Of a stretch of 64,000 nucleotides of DNA, positions 24,118 through 38,600 are shown piece after piece. Position 1 is the first letter of the stretch. Every line of letters starts with the position of its first letter. Under the pieces are notes generated by a model, which saw only the letters and a list, made by a program, of their open reading frames with translations, ran no database searches and was not told the DNA's origin. Source of the DNA: Diprion similis (Eukaryota; Arthropoda; Insecta; Hymenoptera; Diprionidae); assembly GCF_021155765.1 (NCBI RefSeq), contig NC_060106.1, forward strand, positions 21,850,031 through 21,914,030, written 5' to 3'. The translations under genes were made by a program, and so were the position numbers.

Positions 24118-27100
24118 CCTTTTGCAGCTATCTATTCCATGTAATATTTAAACTTCATCCCAACAAAGGCTGAGGAACTACGGGTTACGTTTCGTTCTTA
24201 GCTGGCAGCATTGACAGAAGTTTTGTACTTCTCTTGATATACTTAATTGTTGGTCAGCTCTGTCTTACTCTCAGGGGATTCTCAGCACTGGTAGCTAATT
24301 ACGGAATACACCCTATGTTTTTGCCTCTTCAGCAGCAGCTATGCACCTTGCGCTGGGCGCAATGTCCACACTATACTGCCAGTTAGTTACTTTGTCATCT
24401 TTGGGTTTCATTATTCATCCAGCCGAAATGACCTGTCCAGAAAACAAACAAGAAAAATGCTTTGCTTTGAGCATTCCATACGTTTATTTCATTCGTTGAA
24501 TTTTTTCATTCTCCTGTTTCTTTCAACCAAGAGAATGTCACCCATTCCTCTTACCCCCATTATTCAAACGAACAAAAAAATCAAAAGGGTCAATATCTCT
24601 GATCGAATATGAAACCCAAAGATATTCAGATGTTGAATAGCGAGCAAGTTATTGATGGAAATAGTTCTAGATACTATTTTAGCATTGACACCAATATTTG
24701 ACAGGGTCAGATTGGACACTGAAAAGTAACAAAGTTACTTGTCTTTTATTACTGTTATTTGTCAAGATGATTTTACCGAGACTGCATCCAATCCATCAAG
24801 GGTTCTTCCTCTATTCCAGTTGTTATTTCACATTACAATTACATTTCACTGGTAATTACAAACCTTCTGAAAAGATTCAAGATTCACACAATTTTATAAC
24901 CAACAATCTAACATCAAATGGTTTTATGCAAGATGATGAAAAAACAATCACCCGCTAACACAAATAATAAAGTCAGCCGTGTTAAACGTTATCTCGAGCA
25001 AATCATAGATGTAATATCATATGTTGGGTTGGGCAGTGAGATCTGAAAAAGAAGTGTTACAATCTGGCCTCGACTGAATCTAATTTTAATTTTGAATCTC
25101 ACGTACCCAAATCTCATAGTACTTCTTCCGGGACTTTGTGCCCTTGCTTTCATGTCCGGCACAAGTAAAAAAATGTATAGGGTATCCGTCATCCGACGAT
25201 GTTCTCTATTAATAGGAATGATAATTATTACAACTATAATGATAATTAGTTCTGCAAGACGCTTTATTTAATTTTTTATATCTGATGACCGTTGGTCAAA
25301 CTTTTCTAACTATATATTACTTATTATAAATGTCGTAATGCCACGCGATAAAAAGTGACATGAGAAAACAGGTGAATTTGAATGAAAACAATTATTAATA
25401 TTCTCAAAAGATATTAATTATGGACATGATATTAATATATATTATATAATTGTAATAAATAACCTATACGATAGTTGAATAAGAACAAATGGCCTCTACT
25501 ATAATAATTGCTTTTTCTATGTAAAGCACGCTTTCGCTGAAACGAACGACAAGAGAAATTCACGTTTTTCAAACGAATATTTTTCATTCATGTTCTGTAC
25601 ACTTAGCTCTATGATATTATAGTATAATGGCTTTAGAATGACGACGATTATGATTATATGTTATTATTTAATATATATTGAAATGAAAAAAGTATATAGA
25701 GACATTATATATTAATTATTACTAAAAAAAAAATGAAAGAATAACGTTAGGACGTTAAAATACAGGAAGCGGTCAATCAAGAGGAGCTATTATCAGATAG
25801 TATATTATCATATTACATATAATTATATATATATGTATCACATTTTTATACCAATAGGCTCGTCCGTAGAAGTCGGAAGCCCATAGATTTTATTATTACT
25901 ATTATTATTATTTTTTCTTTTTATTATTTGGTGTACACGGAATAGGGAGTTCGAAATTGAAAATTTAGCAATGTATGTTAATAACGTAAAGGATGATTTG
26001 AAAGTAGCATTCACATATTTAAAGTTGTATAATTCGAAGAATTTTTATTCAAATAAGTGATACGTCCGGCAAAGTTCCGGACAACTTTGGAAACTCAAAT
26101 GTTAATATTTTTAATTTTTGATTACGTAAACATTGATTAAAGACAGTTTCATGCAGTTTTTGGGTACTTACAATTACTACGAATGGATTAATATCAGCAT
26201 CTGAAAAATTTTTCAGTTGAAAATATCAGAAATTAAATACTCGAAAAAACATATTTCAATTGTGTGAAATCTACTTTCAAACCTTTCTATGTGGTACGCA
26301 TAGTACTCAAGTGTTACTTGAGTTTTTGTCAAGTATCTCCAAAATTTGAGGTGATTGTCATTTTTTGTCCATAAATGTACAGGAAAAGTGCGATTGTAGG
26401 CCGCAATGAGTGTCTTTCGTTTTGTATTAAAGCATAGCGAGTAGAAGCGACACAGCAGTCTTAAATTGAATTTCCACTACACAGCATTACGTGGTTAGTA
26501 TATTTTGTTATCATACCATTTGCCAAACGTGTGTTTTTTCGTCAGTCCCTTTTCTTCATCGCATCAATTTTTTTTTTTTTTTTTTTTTCTTGTCGATAAT
26601 AATTAATTACCAACATGATCTGATTGTCTGTAAAGTGAAGTTTGTATTATAAAAAGCTTACCCATCATGTAATCTTTACAGTAAACTTGCAGGATTTTGA
26701 TAACGATTTTATTTTACTTTGGAATTTTTTTTTTTTTTTTTCTGATACGGTTTATTTTATTTACATGGTCATTCATCAGATGCTGAACGGGTGTGTGACT
26801 ATAACCGCAGCAGATTTTTTTTACCTTAAGCTCGCATACGCCGCTCTTTCTCGCTCATGGGTGAGATATGTTCAATAACAGGTGAATGACTCTGTACATA
26901 CTTTAGTTATATTAACATTCGTTCGGGCTATTTATGAGATTGTTTAAAAATTACAATTCCCTATTATCATGCGAACGTTGCAGAGCTGCGAGCTAATAAG
27001 ATTCATATTCTAATGAAAAATTATTTCCTTGTGCGGAAATGATTGTGGCAGCAATAATAAATTTATAACTAGTTAAAATTTGGCAGAGTTCTTTGTATGT

Positions 27101-30100
27101 ATTTTATACGACGGGAATTTCGCAATAAAGTGAATTGATTCTCGTAGGACTATACTAAAAAAATGAAGCGCATACGTAAAAACTTGAAAAATCTCAGCAT
27201 TGCAAACTGAGCGTAAAAAGTTTGAAAAATCAATTTAATAAAGGAGCAACACTTAGACCTGCCCGCCGCGATGAATTCTGTTTATTTTATATTATTTTTT
27301 GAATCAAGAGAATAAAGTATATAAGTATATACTGCTTTAATTTTTCCTCTTTTTTTTTTCTTTTGTTTCCAACTTTATTTCAATTTAACGTACGCGAATA
27401 CATTTTTTCGTTAATTTATAAGTTGTACTATTGTAATTATTAGGTACATAACTAATTGATTTGAAAATGATTTGCACTTAAAATATAAGCTGTTATTATA
27501 CAAAGTGACATCAACGAAGTCTTGCCGACGAATTAATAACTTTCATCCTATATAGGTATATCCGTTTTGCTTTTCCATATCGAAATGTAATTACTTTGTT
27601 CAAATGTACGCATAGCTGTAAAATCTTATTGATACATTAGTTACACGGATATAACTAAATATTCTGATAGTCACGACAAGTTATGTCATTCTTTTAGTTT
27701 CAATTCATTTACAATGTGCATTCCAGCATACGCCAATAATGTAACATCCCCGTGTGAATACGATTCCAATAAAAAAGAAATTCAACAAATTACATTTTAC
27801 ATATATGTATGTACTACACGTACAATATGAACATGCCTCGTTTAGTGATTTTATTCAAAACTTAAAACAGTGTGGAAATTCGAGAATATTAAGAGTCAAT
27901 AATAATCTGTTCATGTTATTGTATTACAAAAAATACACGAAGTCATTTTACAGATATTCACAAACATTCAACATCCAGAAAACACAAACACTATTCATGC
28001 AGCGCCCATCTGAATAAGTATTCTATACGTAATGCCGATTTCAAGTGTCAGTAACCTGTTGCACCGCTCGAACAATCGGTATCGATGCATGTCCGGTATG
28101 GACATGTGTATATACTATATCTGTATACCTAGCTCTACCCTACAGGCCAGGCAACGAGGCAAGTCCCACGCTGTCTGTCGGCAATCTCTGCACTCCAGCT
28201 AGAGTGCCGAGATAAGCGATGTAGACTCACGTGTTCTACATTATGCATTCATGCCGAATCAGAGCGGCTGCTGAGGATCGGCTCCGGGGTGACTGATGGA
28301 TGCGGAGCGATGAGAAAAATATACACGTACACAGTCGACTCAATGATGTATAATTATAACGCGAACGGGTTTTTCTTACGGCATCTCCGATCGTCTCGCG
28401 AACCCGTTCCGCAGCTCTTCGATGTCGAAAATCGAAGAGTCGCATACGTACACACATACATACCTACGAGAGGGGAAGAGAAAAACTCCCCTATTCGCGC
28501 AGTAAACGACGCTCGGAGATGAGCCTGCTTGTTGCAGTTGCAGTATGACTCGATTGTGTACAGACCGCATACCTGCAGGTCTCTACGCAATTCGCATACG
28601 AACGAGCCAGGCTTTACGTGCGTCGCATTACATTATATATCCTCGATCACTGCATCGCCGTGTGGTTCTTCGGCCTTGATTTTTGACATGGCAGAGCTTA
28701 AACCGCTCCTCTACAAGGAATCGTATTATACATATATGTACATACATAGCTACTACAAAGTATTTTGATGAACAATTGCGATGTGTAATTGCAGTTGCCT
28801 AAACGTTAACTTCGGTCACGACTATAATGTCTGTTGTACGGCAGCTCACACGTACGGTCTCCGGATGTAAAATCCTGTTCAATAATAATAATAATGATGA
28901 TGATAATAATATATTAGCAAATTTTCGTACCGGGGTATACCATCGTAGCCGACAGACAGTATAAATTATTATTTGTTGTGTGTCGGGGTGCGCGCGGGCC
29001 AGGCAACGGGGCAGGGAAAGAGACAGGACGAGCCAAGCCGAGTGAGAAAAAGTGTGAGACAGCAAGGGCGGGGGTAGAGAGGGAACAATGGGCCATTTGT
29101 TGGGTCACCGCCCGAAGGCCTTCACAATGGGCCCCATTATCCGAATAAAAGCTATTCATCGAGTGCTCTCTTAAACCTGTTGCACGATCGAAGCATCAGA
29201 GCTCTATAACATCCGTTCGTTCGGACGAAACGAGCGCAATATAATAACGAAGATGTTAGATAAGGGGCTGGATTCACGTCGTCTACACATCGGGCGCAGC
29301 TCCACCAACGGTGCACATACAGGTGTGCAGTCTGCGTATGCATTCGTGCATTTGCATCTGATTGCATACGCTGTGAAGCCGATTGTGTGGAGTGACCTGC
29401 AACAGGGTTCTGCAGACGTTAATTACTACCTACCGAGACTCTGATATGCGATAAGAACAGAAATAGCCTCAGAATTACATCGAGACGATCGCATCGGTAA
29501 TTATAATACAGGTTTGATTGTTTAAAAGTTGCTGATATTATAAATACTCTTCTTCAAAACCAGAGGAACCATCAACAGATTTTACATTACGAGAGAGATT
29601 TCGTAATGAGTACATTTTACGCCAAGAATGTATCTCTTCCACAATCGCTTATCTCCTCAACTCCGTGGGCGACGAAGCTTCCCGATATACGAAACTAAAC
29701 AAGGCCCGTAATAACCGTATCCGCTTAATGCGCTGATAACGTGAAGATTATATACCTACATGTATATTTATAGTTTCAAAAATTTCTTAGTAATGAAACA
29801 TATACGAAAGATAGCTAGCGAATTTATTGTGAAATTAGATTTTCAGTTTATACGTATATACATTACACAGCCATATGAATCTACCCGTTGCTTTGTACCT
29901 ACATCATTGTGCTGCAGGCTATAAAAACAGCACACAAGTCGAGCTGGTTGTGTGTGGACCCTGCCGGAGAAGTTCACGGGCAATCTGAGTCCCGGAGAGA
30001 TTAGATCGCGAAGACTTGTGAGTCTGGGTCTGGACCAGAGAACAAGCCGAAACCTTTTTTTCACCCAATTATTCGCCAGTTTGTTAGTGTAAATACGACG

Positions 30101-30798
30101 AAGTGTCCCTTGTCCTTACCGCGATGTTCTTTATAAGCATATGGCTTGCCGTGAACGTGATGATAGACGCGAGTTTGCAATACAGCAGCAGCAGCAACAG
30201 CAGTAGCAGCAAGTCGATGCTGTGATGCTGAGATCCGTCGGCATCAGAATCCCGAAGAGACCCAGACGAAAAGCAGGAATGAGCGCGAGGATACTCCGCT
30301 GCAATAGGGGGAGAATTGGGAAAAAGCGAGACGGCGAGATATCTACATCGCGGTCCATTGCAGGGCCGCAGACTCTTCGGAAAGAGGCAAAGAGGAAGAA
30401 AGCAAGTGAAAATTGGGAGAGCGCGGCGGGTATTCGGGGGGGGGGGGGGGGGGGGTAAAGGGGGGAGACGGTTATAGCGGCAGAGAGCAGCGCGTCGTCT
30501 TAACTCTCGTTAGTACAGTAGTCGCAGGCGACGCGGGTAGATCGGTGGAGATCGGGGCACAGACGTATATAGTTAGTTCCGTGGCTGCAGCAGGCCGTTT
30601 GCTGGACCGATCTCGCAGGAATCATAGCCACTTGAGAAGAGAATAAAAGTATAATCGGAGTCGAGGAAGCTAGCTACCCGAAGACGGGTGTGAGGAACAT
30701 AGCGTCGAATAAAAATTTTGAAGTTATAATTAATTAAAGCGTAAACTCGGATAATCAACCTTGAATCCCCCGGCGCGTGAAAGAGCTCGTCACGTACG
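24118..30798. other. Nrg 3' flank and shf upstream region
   Basis: 6.7 kb without a recognisable protein. About 24.1-27.7 kb is very AT-rich, with poly-T at 26567-26589 and many AATAAA-like words, and is probably the long Nrg 3' UTR plus spacer. About 28.1-30.7 kb is GC-richer, with mixed simple repeats: AAT/ATG repeats near 28885-28915, CAG repeats at 30184-30212 and poly-G at 30436. It probably holds the shf promoter and leader, which runs without an obvious intron into the ATG at 30799. Frames of 60-110 codons on both strands there show no family motif. Confidence 0.5.
30436..30455. repeat. Poly-G tract (20 G)
   Basis: A homopolymer of 20 guanines in the shf upstream/leader region, followed by TAAAGGGGGGAG. 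It could form G-quadruplex structure on the sense strand. Confidence 0.8.
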
Positions 30799-33700
30799 AT
30801 GCAGCAGGCCGTAGCCCTGGCAGCCGTGGCTGTCCTGGCCTCGGCGCTGCTCTGCTCCTTCGGGGGCCGGGTCGACGCCAAAAAGACCCGCCCACCAACC
30901 GGCGACATATCTCTGTGGATCGATCAGCAACAGGTGAAAATGTTTAGCGGTAAGTATATGTCTTCATCCGTGATTATATTATTTAACTAATCGTAAGGAT
31001 CGCGGTTGTCGAAAATGGTTGCCTACATTCAAAATACCCGCCAAGTCTTAATTCCTGTCTACGACGAATTTTGTGGGATAAAATTCTTGGCAAACAGGAG
31101 GTTCGAACATTCTTAATACTACGGGAATTATTATAAATCTTACAGTTCATTGAAAACACAACAATTTCAAGTTGATTTTACTACGTTATATCCATTTGAA
31201 CCCTTTTTTTACGCGTTATTGAAAAATTATTCGTTTTATGCCACACGTCCTATTTACCTATACAAACTATAATTTTCTACCGATCAATTATACCTATGAA
31301 ATACCTAAAATTGTTAATAATCACTTTAGAGTATATCATACATTCCTCTTTGTTCGTTCCGATATACATGTGTGTATGTGCGCGTGTGAATCGAATACTT
31401 TGTTTTTATTTTTCTTCCTCCTCGTTCTTTTATCCCTCTGCAAAGATACCGTGAACTCCTCTCGAATGATCTTGCACGGGCTCTTTGCACAAGACGGTCA
31501 ACATATATTATCGCAAGGTAGATAGACACGTTTTTCGGAGACTTCGATGCGGGCAAAAGCATATTGCAGGTATATGCATACCTATCTATATCTTAATGTA
31601 TTATACGTATATTGTATATCTGTATCGCATATTATGCGTATACGTATAATAATTATTCGACCTACGACCTGCAGATCGCACAGTTTTATAGTCACGGCCG
31701 GTTTTCATTATAACGTGGATATAACAAGCGTATAATCTCTGACCTCGTGAAACGGGCGCAAACGATATTGTTTTTGTTTTCAAATGCAATAACGAAAGTT
31801 ATTTTGATGAAATTATATCTGTATAACAATTACAATTATCATTGCAACTTTTTTGTTTTCAAACTCGTACAGGATTAGAAATTGAGATATACGCGATAAT
31901 GGACGGTACGGTGTTGTCCTACCTCCTGGACCCGGAGTTTGAGACGAAACTACCGACGATACCGAGCGAAGTGTCCTGCGTGAATTTCACGTGGAAGTCT
32001 GGCGTTAAGAGGTACTATTATAATTTTGATCTACTCAAATCGGCCAACGAGTCTATCCTCAAGACACCCTCGATCACGATCAAGCAACGAGGGAGGGTGC
32101 CAAGGAGACCGAAAGGTGAGACTTGATTTTAATTCATAATATTGAAAAGACTCAATCTATTTAATACGTGTTACATTCACAGAGATTTGAATTCTTTAGT
32201 TCGGTCACAGCGTATATCTACATGTTTATCATCTTTTCACATATCTTCTTATGAAAAGAACAGACTGAATATAGAAACTTTATCAGTATTCAGGTTGCGT
32301 ATACCAGTGTATATACCTATACATAAATCACGCGTCGACTAATAGAAAGAATTCACTGCTAATCTCTTCACTCATATTATATGCGACGTAATTATAAGAC
32401 GTGGACATATTTATAAAATATGCTTACGAAATACGTTGCTGAAACTTCTAACGTCGGGTAAAATTTACATGAATTCATGACAACAAAATACATGGAATAA
32501 TTCTGGTTAACTCGGTTGGTCATATACACGTCTGATACACGTGAGCTTTTTAGATATGATCTGATTTTTTTACATAGTCATCAGTATGAAATCAAATAAG
32601 AGACTACACATTGCTTAAACAAATTGCGGGTTTTCCAACGCTTCTATTATTGTGCTACATTTATCACGTAGATTCAACATCTCGGAATATACTCGTATAT
32701 GGCATAATTTTACAAATATTTATAAATTACAATATCTCTTCACGATCGACAGATGAAGCATTGTACAAAACTACGTACCTCTGAATGTATTGCTCTTTGA
32801 AAGTTGAGTTGTTTGATTTAATTTTTTTTTCTCCTTTTTTTTTCATTCAGGCAAAGATGATGAAGCAGGGAAGGTAAATCCTAATTTGGAAGGTTGAGAA
32901 ATGAAAGGAAGAACGCAAACATAATTCTTGTTTCTGGTTTCTCTTTTAATAGTTTCTTATGTAATGTAATCTAGTATTATAAATATGATGTAAACTATAC
33001 AAGGATTTTTAAATTGCAGAATTCAGCGTTCTTCTGCCATGTTCAGGGAATAGTTCGGGCGTTGTTCAATTCAAGATTGGGCTGGTCATCCAAACGCGGA
33101 AGGGTGTTCCCCTGAAAGGAACCCCCCTTCGCCTGAGCTTGCAAAAGGAATGCGCCCTACGCGGTGAGTGTTGCTTGCATCGATATTTTTGGCTGTGGGC
33201 TGTCACAAAATTTACGGACCCCCCCCGCCCCGCAAACATATTATCTTCCTCTTTCCTTCCTCTCACACGTGCTCTTCATTGCGCACACGACTGATTACGC
33301 CTGATTGATGTAGCCGGACAATGAGAAAAACACGCGCGATTAGGCCTAATTGACTCTTTGGACTATATATAACGTATGTAAATGAGAACGTAAAAGTTCT
33401 GAGAATTATTTCACAGACAGTTCTGCAATGCAAAAGTTTGGTGAATATTTTGAAATTCATCTCGTTTGGCGAAACATTTCTTTATTCTCCTGTGATTTTC
33501 TAATCAACTCTGAAAAGTTCTAAAGTGGATCAGACTTTAGGGGAAAATGTTTTCCAGATCTCTCGCAGTATGATGGAAAATTCGTATCACTGGTGTTAGG
33601 TGGAGATTTGGTCGATTGAAATTGTACATTTATTTTACAGAACCCAATCCTGGGCCATGTCCAGATGGTTACCTGGGACCACCGCATTGTAAGAAGGCGC

Positions 33701-35506
33701 TGTGCTATCCCAACTGTATGAATGGTGGAAACTGCACTGCACCTGGAGTTTGTTCCTGTCCACCAGGTTTTCAAGGACCTTATTGTGAAGGAGGTAACAC
33801 TACTGATATTACAAGATTGTAATGGAAAGGGTAGCGCAGAATTTCTAGCCCAATATGAAACTGTTATTCAATCAATCGAGGTTTATGAAAACATATTATT
33901 TTATTATTCAACATTTGTACAAGGATAAATTATTTACAGAAAAGCATTGTGGCGTAGCTAAGTTTGGATAAAGTATTGCAATCATTGAAAATTTCTTAAT
34001 TGTAAGTAAAACAAAGTCTAGCGCTGGGGATGTCTTTGAAGCAAAGTAGCTGTATAGGATCAATGCGTAGGTAATGTTTAGCAAATGAAAATCAGCAATA
34101 TCAGCTTCGAATGGAGTTGAGTACAATTACAAGCTTGCAGTGATATTGGTTACATTGAATCATTCTCATTTTCTGTGGTTTAACTAGGATCGATCGAAGT
34201 AGTAAAACTCATTTTACGATTCAAGTCACATGCTATAATTACGAAATTCACAAGCTCGATTTAAATGACTTTTGATATCGTTATAGCAGTTTTGCATCCT
34301 GCTTTAATAACGTTTGTCAAAGCTTGATAAAACGGTGCCTGTTCAGCACCATGATCAATTCCAGTATCGTGATGTTCCTGCTCTTCATCACGGAACTTTT
34401 GTATTGTATCCAATAACTCTTTGTCTACGTTTTCGTCATTACTGTCCATTAAAGATCGCAGCTGCTCGTTATAGTGCTCAACGATCACAGTCTCCACTGC
34501 TACAGTACAGGCCATTGCTGCCTTTGGTCCCATCAATGCTGTCCCAGCACCCAAAACGAATCCAGCTACATTCCAAAACGGAACAAGAACCGTCGGTCTT
34601 ACACGGTGCTTCCTGATTAATTCTTCAAACTTTTTGCGGTGTCGTTTTTCCTGATCCCACATATGTTGTATAGTCGGCCCCACTGATGATTTACCTGCAA
34701 AAAAAAAACCATCAGTTTCAAGCAAGTTTGCTCAATAAATAGAAGTTGGCACGGTATTGACATTGATTTGACCGCATCGGCAAAGATGATGGGTTCGGAG
34801 AATTATGAAGTCATAACTTATTGAATTGCATAGCAAACCTAAGACAGCCATTTGTCCTGCGTATATTCGGTCTGCTCCAAGTTCGCCAGCATGATCCACT
34901 CGTATAATAGCATCCAACGTTTTCCCAGCTTTGGTATTAGACGTTGCAGAAGAAGCTGTGCTCGCCAAGCGGCGGCTACTCAGGCGCAACATGTTGATTA
35001 AGAATTCTGAAAGAAAAACTAGAATACGAATAAAATTATTCCAACTCCCAAAACTAAAATAATAATTCTTTCAATTATTTACAGGTATTTGCACAGAGAA
35101 ATGCTTAAATGGAGGTAAATGTGTGCAAAAGGATACCTGTGAGTGCCCCAGGGGATACTTTGGTCTTCGTTGTGAATTTTGTAAGTACAATATAAATTCC
35201 TTGATTGACTTTTAAGCAGTATTGACAATTTTTTTTTCCCATAAATTTTGTTCAGTTACGAATGTTATTTATTTGACAGCAAAATGCGTGATTCCTTGTG
35301 TAAACGGTGGAAAATGTAAGGGAAACAATATGTGCCGTTGTCCGGCCGGATTCAAGGGTAATCATTGCGAGATTGGGAGAAGATCACCGCAGAGGTCGGC
35401 GTGTACGAGACCTTGTCGTAATGGTTCGTGCCAGCCAGACAACACATGTCAGTGTGAACCTGGGTGGTTTGGGAAATTATGTAACAAGAATAAGCCATGG
35501 GCTTGA
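30799..35506 (+). CDS. shf: Shifted, secreted WIF1-family protein (351 aa)
   Basis: Extracellular protein that in Drosophila helps lipid-modified Hedgehog spread through the matrix; the vertebrate homologue WIF1 binds Wnt. Exons 30799-30949, 31873-32115, 32851-32892, 33020-33163, 33641-33793, 35085-35180, 35280-35506 (1056 nt). Signal peptide ([18 protein letters not shown]); WIF domain about residues 35-190, beginning [15 protein letters not shown] and containing [20 protein letters not shown] and [17 protein letters not shown]. Then EGF repeats: [12 protein letters not shown]…[40 protein letters not shown]. The first EGF is only a C-terminal half ([11 protein letters not shown]). The exon 32851-32892 adds a short charged insert inside the WIF domain that the fly protein lacks. 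COQ7 is nested on the other strand in intron 33794-35084. Confidence 0.95.
34261..34992 (-). CDS. COQ7: COQ7, 5-demethoxyubiquinone hydroxylase, mitochondrial (195 aa)
   Basis: Di-iron enzyme that hydroxylates demethoxyubiquinone, the penultimate step of ubiquinone synthesis, at the matrix side of the inner mitochondrial membrane. Minus-strand exons 34839-34992 and 34261-34694, joined in phase 1. Arg/Ser-rich presequence ([15 protein letters not shown]), then the family start [20 protein letters not shown]. Iron ligands are present in both repeats: the Glu of HAGELGA, EKRH, the Glu/His of [10 protein letters not shown], and EEQEHHD near the C-terminus. Length and layout match COQ7/clk-1. The whole gene lies inside the fifth shf intron (33794-35084) on the opposite strand, so the two transcripts overlap. 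Confidence 0.95.
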
Positions 35507-35625
35507 AAAAAAGATGTTGCCGGCACCAGACAATCTTGCAATATATACCCTGCTACTCCTCCTGCCCTCCCCCCCGCCCCTTCAGAGATGTGATATGTAA
35601 AATTGTTTTACACCAATTTTATGAT

Positions 35626-35631
35626 AATAAA
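35626..35631 (+). promoter_or_regulatory. Candidate polyadenylation signal of shf
   Basis: AATAAA 120 bp after the shf stop, followed by a T-rich tract and an (ATT)n repeat at about 35647-35690. Confidence 0.5.
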
Positions 35632-35644
35632 ACGATTGTTGTTG

Positions 35645-35646
<2 letters not shown>

Positions 35647-35679
<33 letters not shown>

Positions 35680-35690
35680 ATTATTATCGT
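35647..35690. repeat. (ATT)n microsatellite
   Basis: About 14 ATT/TTA units just beyond the shf polyadenylation signal. Confidence 0.8.
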
Positions 35691-38600
35691 TTGTTATAAG
35701 ATATATTATTGTAGCGATTGTATAAAGCAAATAATAAAGGTTCTTTTTTTCCTTTTATCGAACTATTTATATTACTTAAAAATGAGATCTTGTTTACTAC
35801 AAACCGTAAATGATTAGATTAAATTCAAATAAATTTATTACCATTTGGATTTCGAAATTGGACGGGATTGAATCTTTTATCATACATTTGAGATTGCAAA
35901 CTTATGTGAAATTTCAATATAGTAATGATGAATTTACGTGTATATTTACGATATTAGTAACATTTTGTAGTTTTTTTCTCTTTGACGGTAGTAATAATGA
36001 AAAACAATTAATTTCCAGTTTAGAAACTAAATCCTCAAGTGAAGGAAGCATGCTGATTGAAGTCGAAAGTTTTGAAAGCAGTTGGAAATGTTGAACAACA
36101 AAACAGAACATTCAGGTATTAAATTAAATTAGTCAAAGCAATTTTTTGTTTTCACAATTATTTATATATCAATTTAACTTGTGGCTTGCAGAGTGTAAAA
36201 CAAGTATGGGAAGATGGATTAAACTATTCAATTGCTGCATTCATTTGAAAAAAATAATGGCATTTCAAGCTAGGAACAATCGTTTCATCATCTAACTAAT
36301 GTCTATGTTCTGGTTGATTGCATTTTACATTTCTATGATTAACTGTTAATTAGTTTATCTGTAGTTTAAAACAACCAGGCCCTGAAATAATGTCGAACAA
36401 TTCGCACAATCAAGCGACCTGGCACTAGAGAGTTGAAATTTGAATTATGCAAACTGTCCAGAGTGAGGCTTGAATGAGTGCAAACCGCACGTTGTGATTG
36501 CAAATACTTAAATGACAAAACGAAATTTTCCCGACAATGACTGATAATTTTGTAAACACAGCAACAATAGAGGGCGAAAGCTGTCCTGCTATAACGTCTC
36601 GCTGTCAGCGCAGTGTAGGTACTTAACATGTAATGCGTACCTTTTCAGGGTAGCTAAAATTTTATAACGAACGACCCGAACGACCAACTTCGAAGGGCTG
36701 CCTCGTAATTTTTTCTCCTCTAATTATTATTTGAGGTTATAAAACAACGGTATATGGTACTTGGAACAAAGTCACGTGCTTTTTGCCGCCTGGGTGGTAG
36801 AGTTTAACTCGATGGGAACCGAAAGGTTCGGGCAGAGAGCGGCGTTTGTAAAATTACGATTCGGATATGTAGATAGAATGCGGGTCGGCGGTCATGGCGA
36901 TCGCATGAATCGCCGTTCGTCTCGCAGAGTTTTTCCCGTAGGCGAGAAGGCGCCCTACGGCCTACCGACGCGAGGCGCGGGCACGGGAGAACCAATCGGA
37001 GGCCGTAAACAGAGACCGCCATGACATGTACGTCTTATTACCCAATCGGATTATTACAGGCTTGTATATATGCGTACGATGTTCGTGTTTCCGTGGTGGC
37101 GAGCGTAAATTTGGAAATAAAGTTGGTAAATCGGTGAGTATGCTAATACTAATATGTTGTGAAATATAATTTAACAAAGGCCTCTCGGGTTGCGGCACTA
37201 TTCGGCCCTCCGCGGAGCGTTAAATAAAGGGAATTTGGTATCGTCTGCTAACCACGCAACGCGCAGGCTCGCCCAAAATGGCTGCCGTATCGCGTTTGTT
37301 ATGGAAGGCCGTCCGAGGCGTAGGGCCGCGTAGGCGATCGATACGCCTGGCAAATGCCATGGTGCGTGTGACGGGTGGTGGTATTGTGATATTTACCTTG
37401 CTAAATTAGCGGTGCCCGTCGGTGGAGGCCCGTCCGGGTTAACGTTGTCCTGGTGGAGTTACTGCGTCGCTAAGAACCGTGAGAGATGGCCGTAGGACGG
37501 CCGACGGCGGCAGTCCTCCCGCAGACGCAGGCTTAAAGGTGCGTACGCAACTCGCGATTTTAACTGGGCTTGCTCCAGAGTTCTTCGGACATGAGCTTTG
37601 CCCGTCCGGGGCTCTCTTTTACCTTGCCCTGCGCATTTTGACTCGACGATCACGAGGAACAAGACGACGCCGACGTCGACGAGTCGCACGGAATTACCAC
37701 GCAGATATTCGAGGCTGCTCCGCGTCTTCTCGTCGTGCTCAAACCTCCTCGTCCTCAACCTCGGCTCGTTCGCTACTCGAGCTTCATCCCCGTACCCAGT
37801 ATCGGTTCAAACAAATCACCCTCACCTTTCCTCTCATTCGTCAAACTTATTCTTTTCTTATCTGACACTTAACCAAAAAGTTACATTTATCATTTTATCC
37901 ATCAGACAGTGTTACACCCGACTCTCAATTCTATCTCGATACTCTATTCGAGTGCGCTCTGTTCACATCATGCCATACGCTCTCCGTAACTTTCCCATGC
38001 CGCCAACTCTCCTCACTGTTTGTGCTCGGAGTCGATTGAAAACACTCGTAGGGTTTCAGCAGGATTTTCCTCCTGTTAAGTTTCACCTATCTAAAATATT
38101 CGCTGCACCCGTATATGTTTATTTTTTTTTCTTCTATGTACCGTAACACAGACGTTTCCTATCATGTGGAAAATATATGATCATGTCTTTATCAATGACG
38201 AAAAAATGAAGTAATAGGTTCTCTTTTCGTGTAATCATGTGTGTAACATTCTTGGAAAGAACTATGTTGTTCCATTTTCTGACAAATATTTACGATTATT
38301 ATACAATGTCTTTTTCAATGTAAGTTTGGTATTAAAATTAGGCCATGGTGGGTGTAGAGCCTCTTCCTCGGTCTCTAGATTGCCGTATTGATTTCTTTTG
38401 GCCATCTCCCCTCTAGTTTGTCCTTTCCCCCTCACTTTCTCCACCCCCTTTGCCCGCTCCCCCACAAGCATGCAGGCCACCCTACATCAGGCAAAGCCTG
38501 CATTCAATAAGGGGATGAGGCTGTACTTACAATTAGCCATTTTTAGCGTAGTAAGCTTTGTGGAAACAATTCTTATGCGATAATACAAAGTTATGGTTGA

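Noticed and set aside
37278-37409. 43-codon ATG frame in a good context and GC-rich surroundings (starts MAAVSRLLWKAVRG)
   Set aside because: It looks like a mitochondrial presequence by composition, but no downstream exon could be linked to it, and the CAAAATGGC word is also a common promoter motif. Left as part of the probable ewg promoter region.
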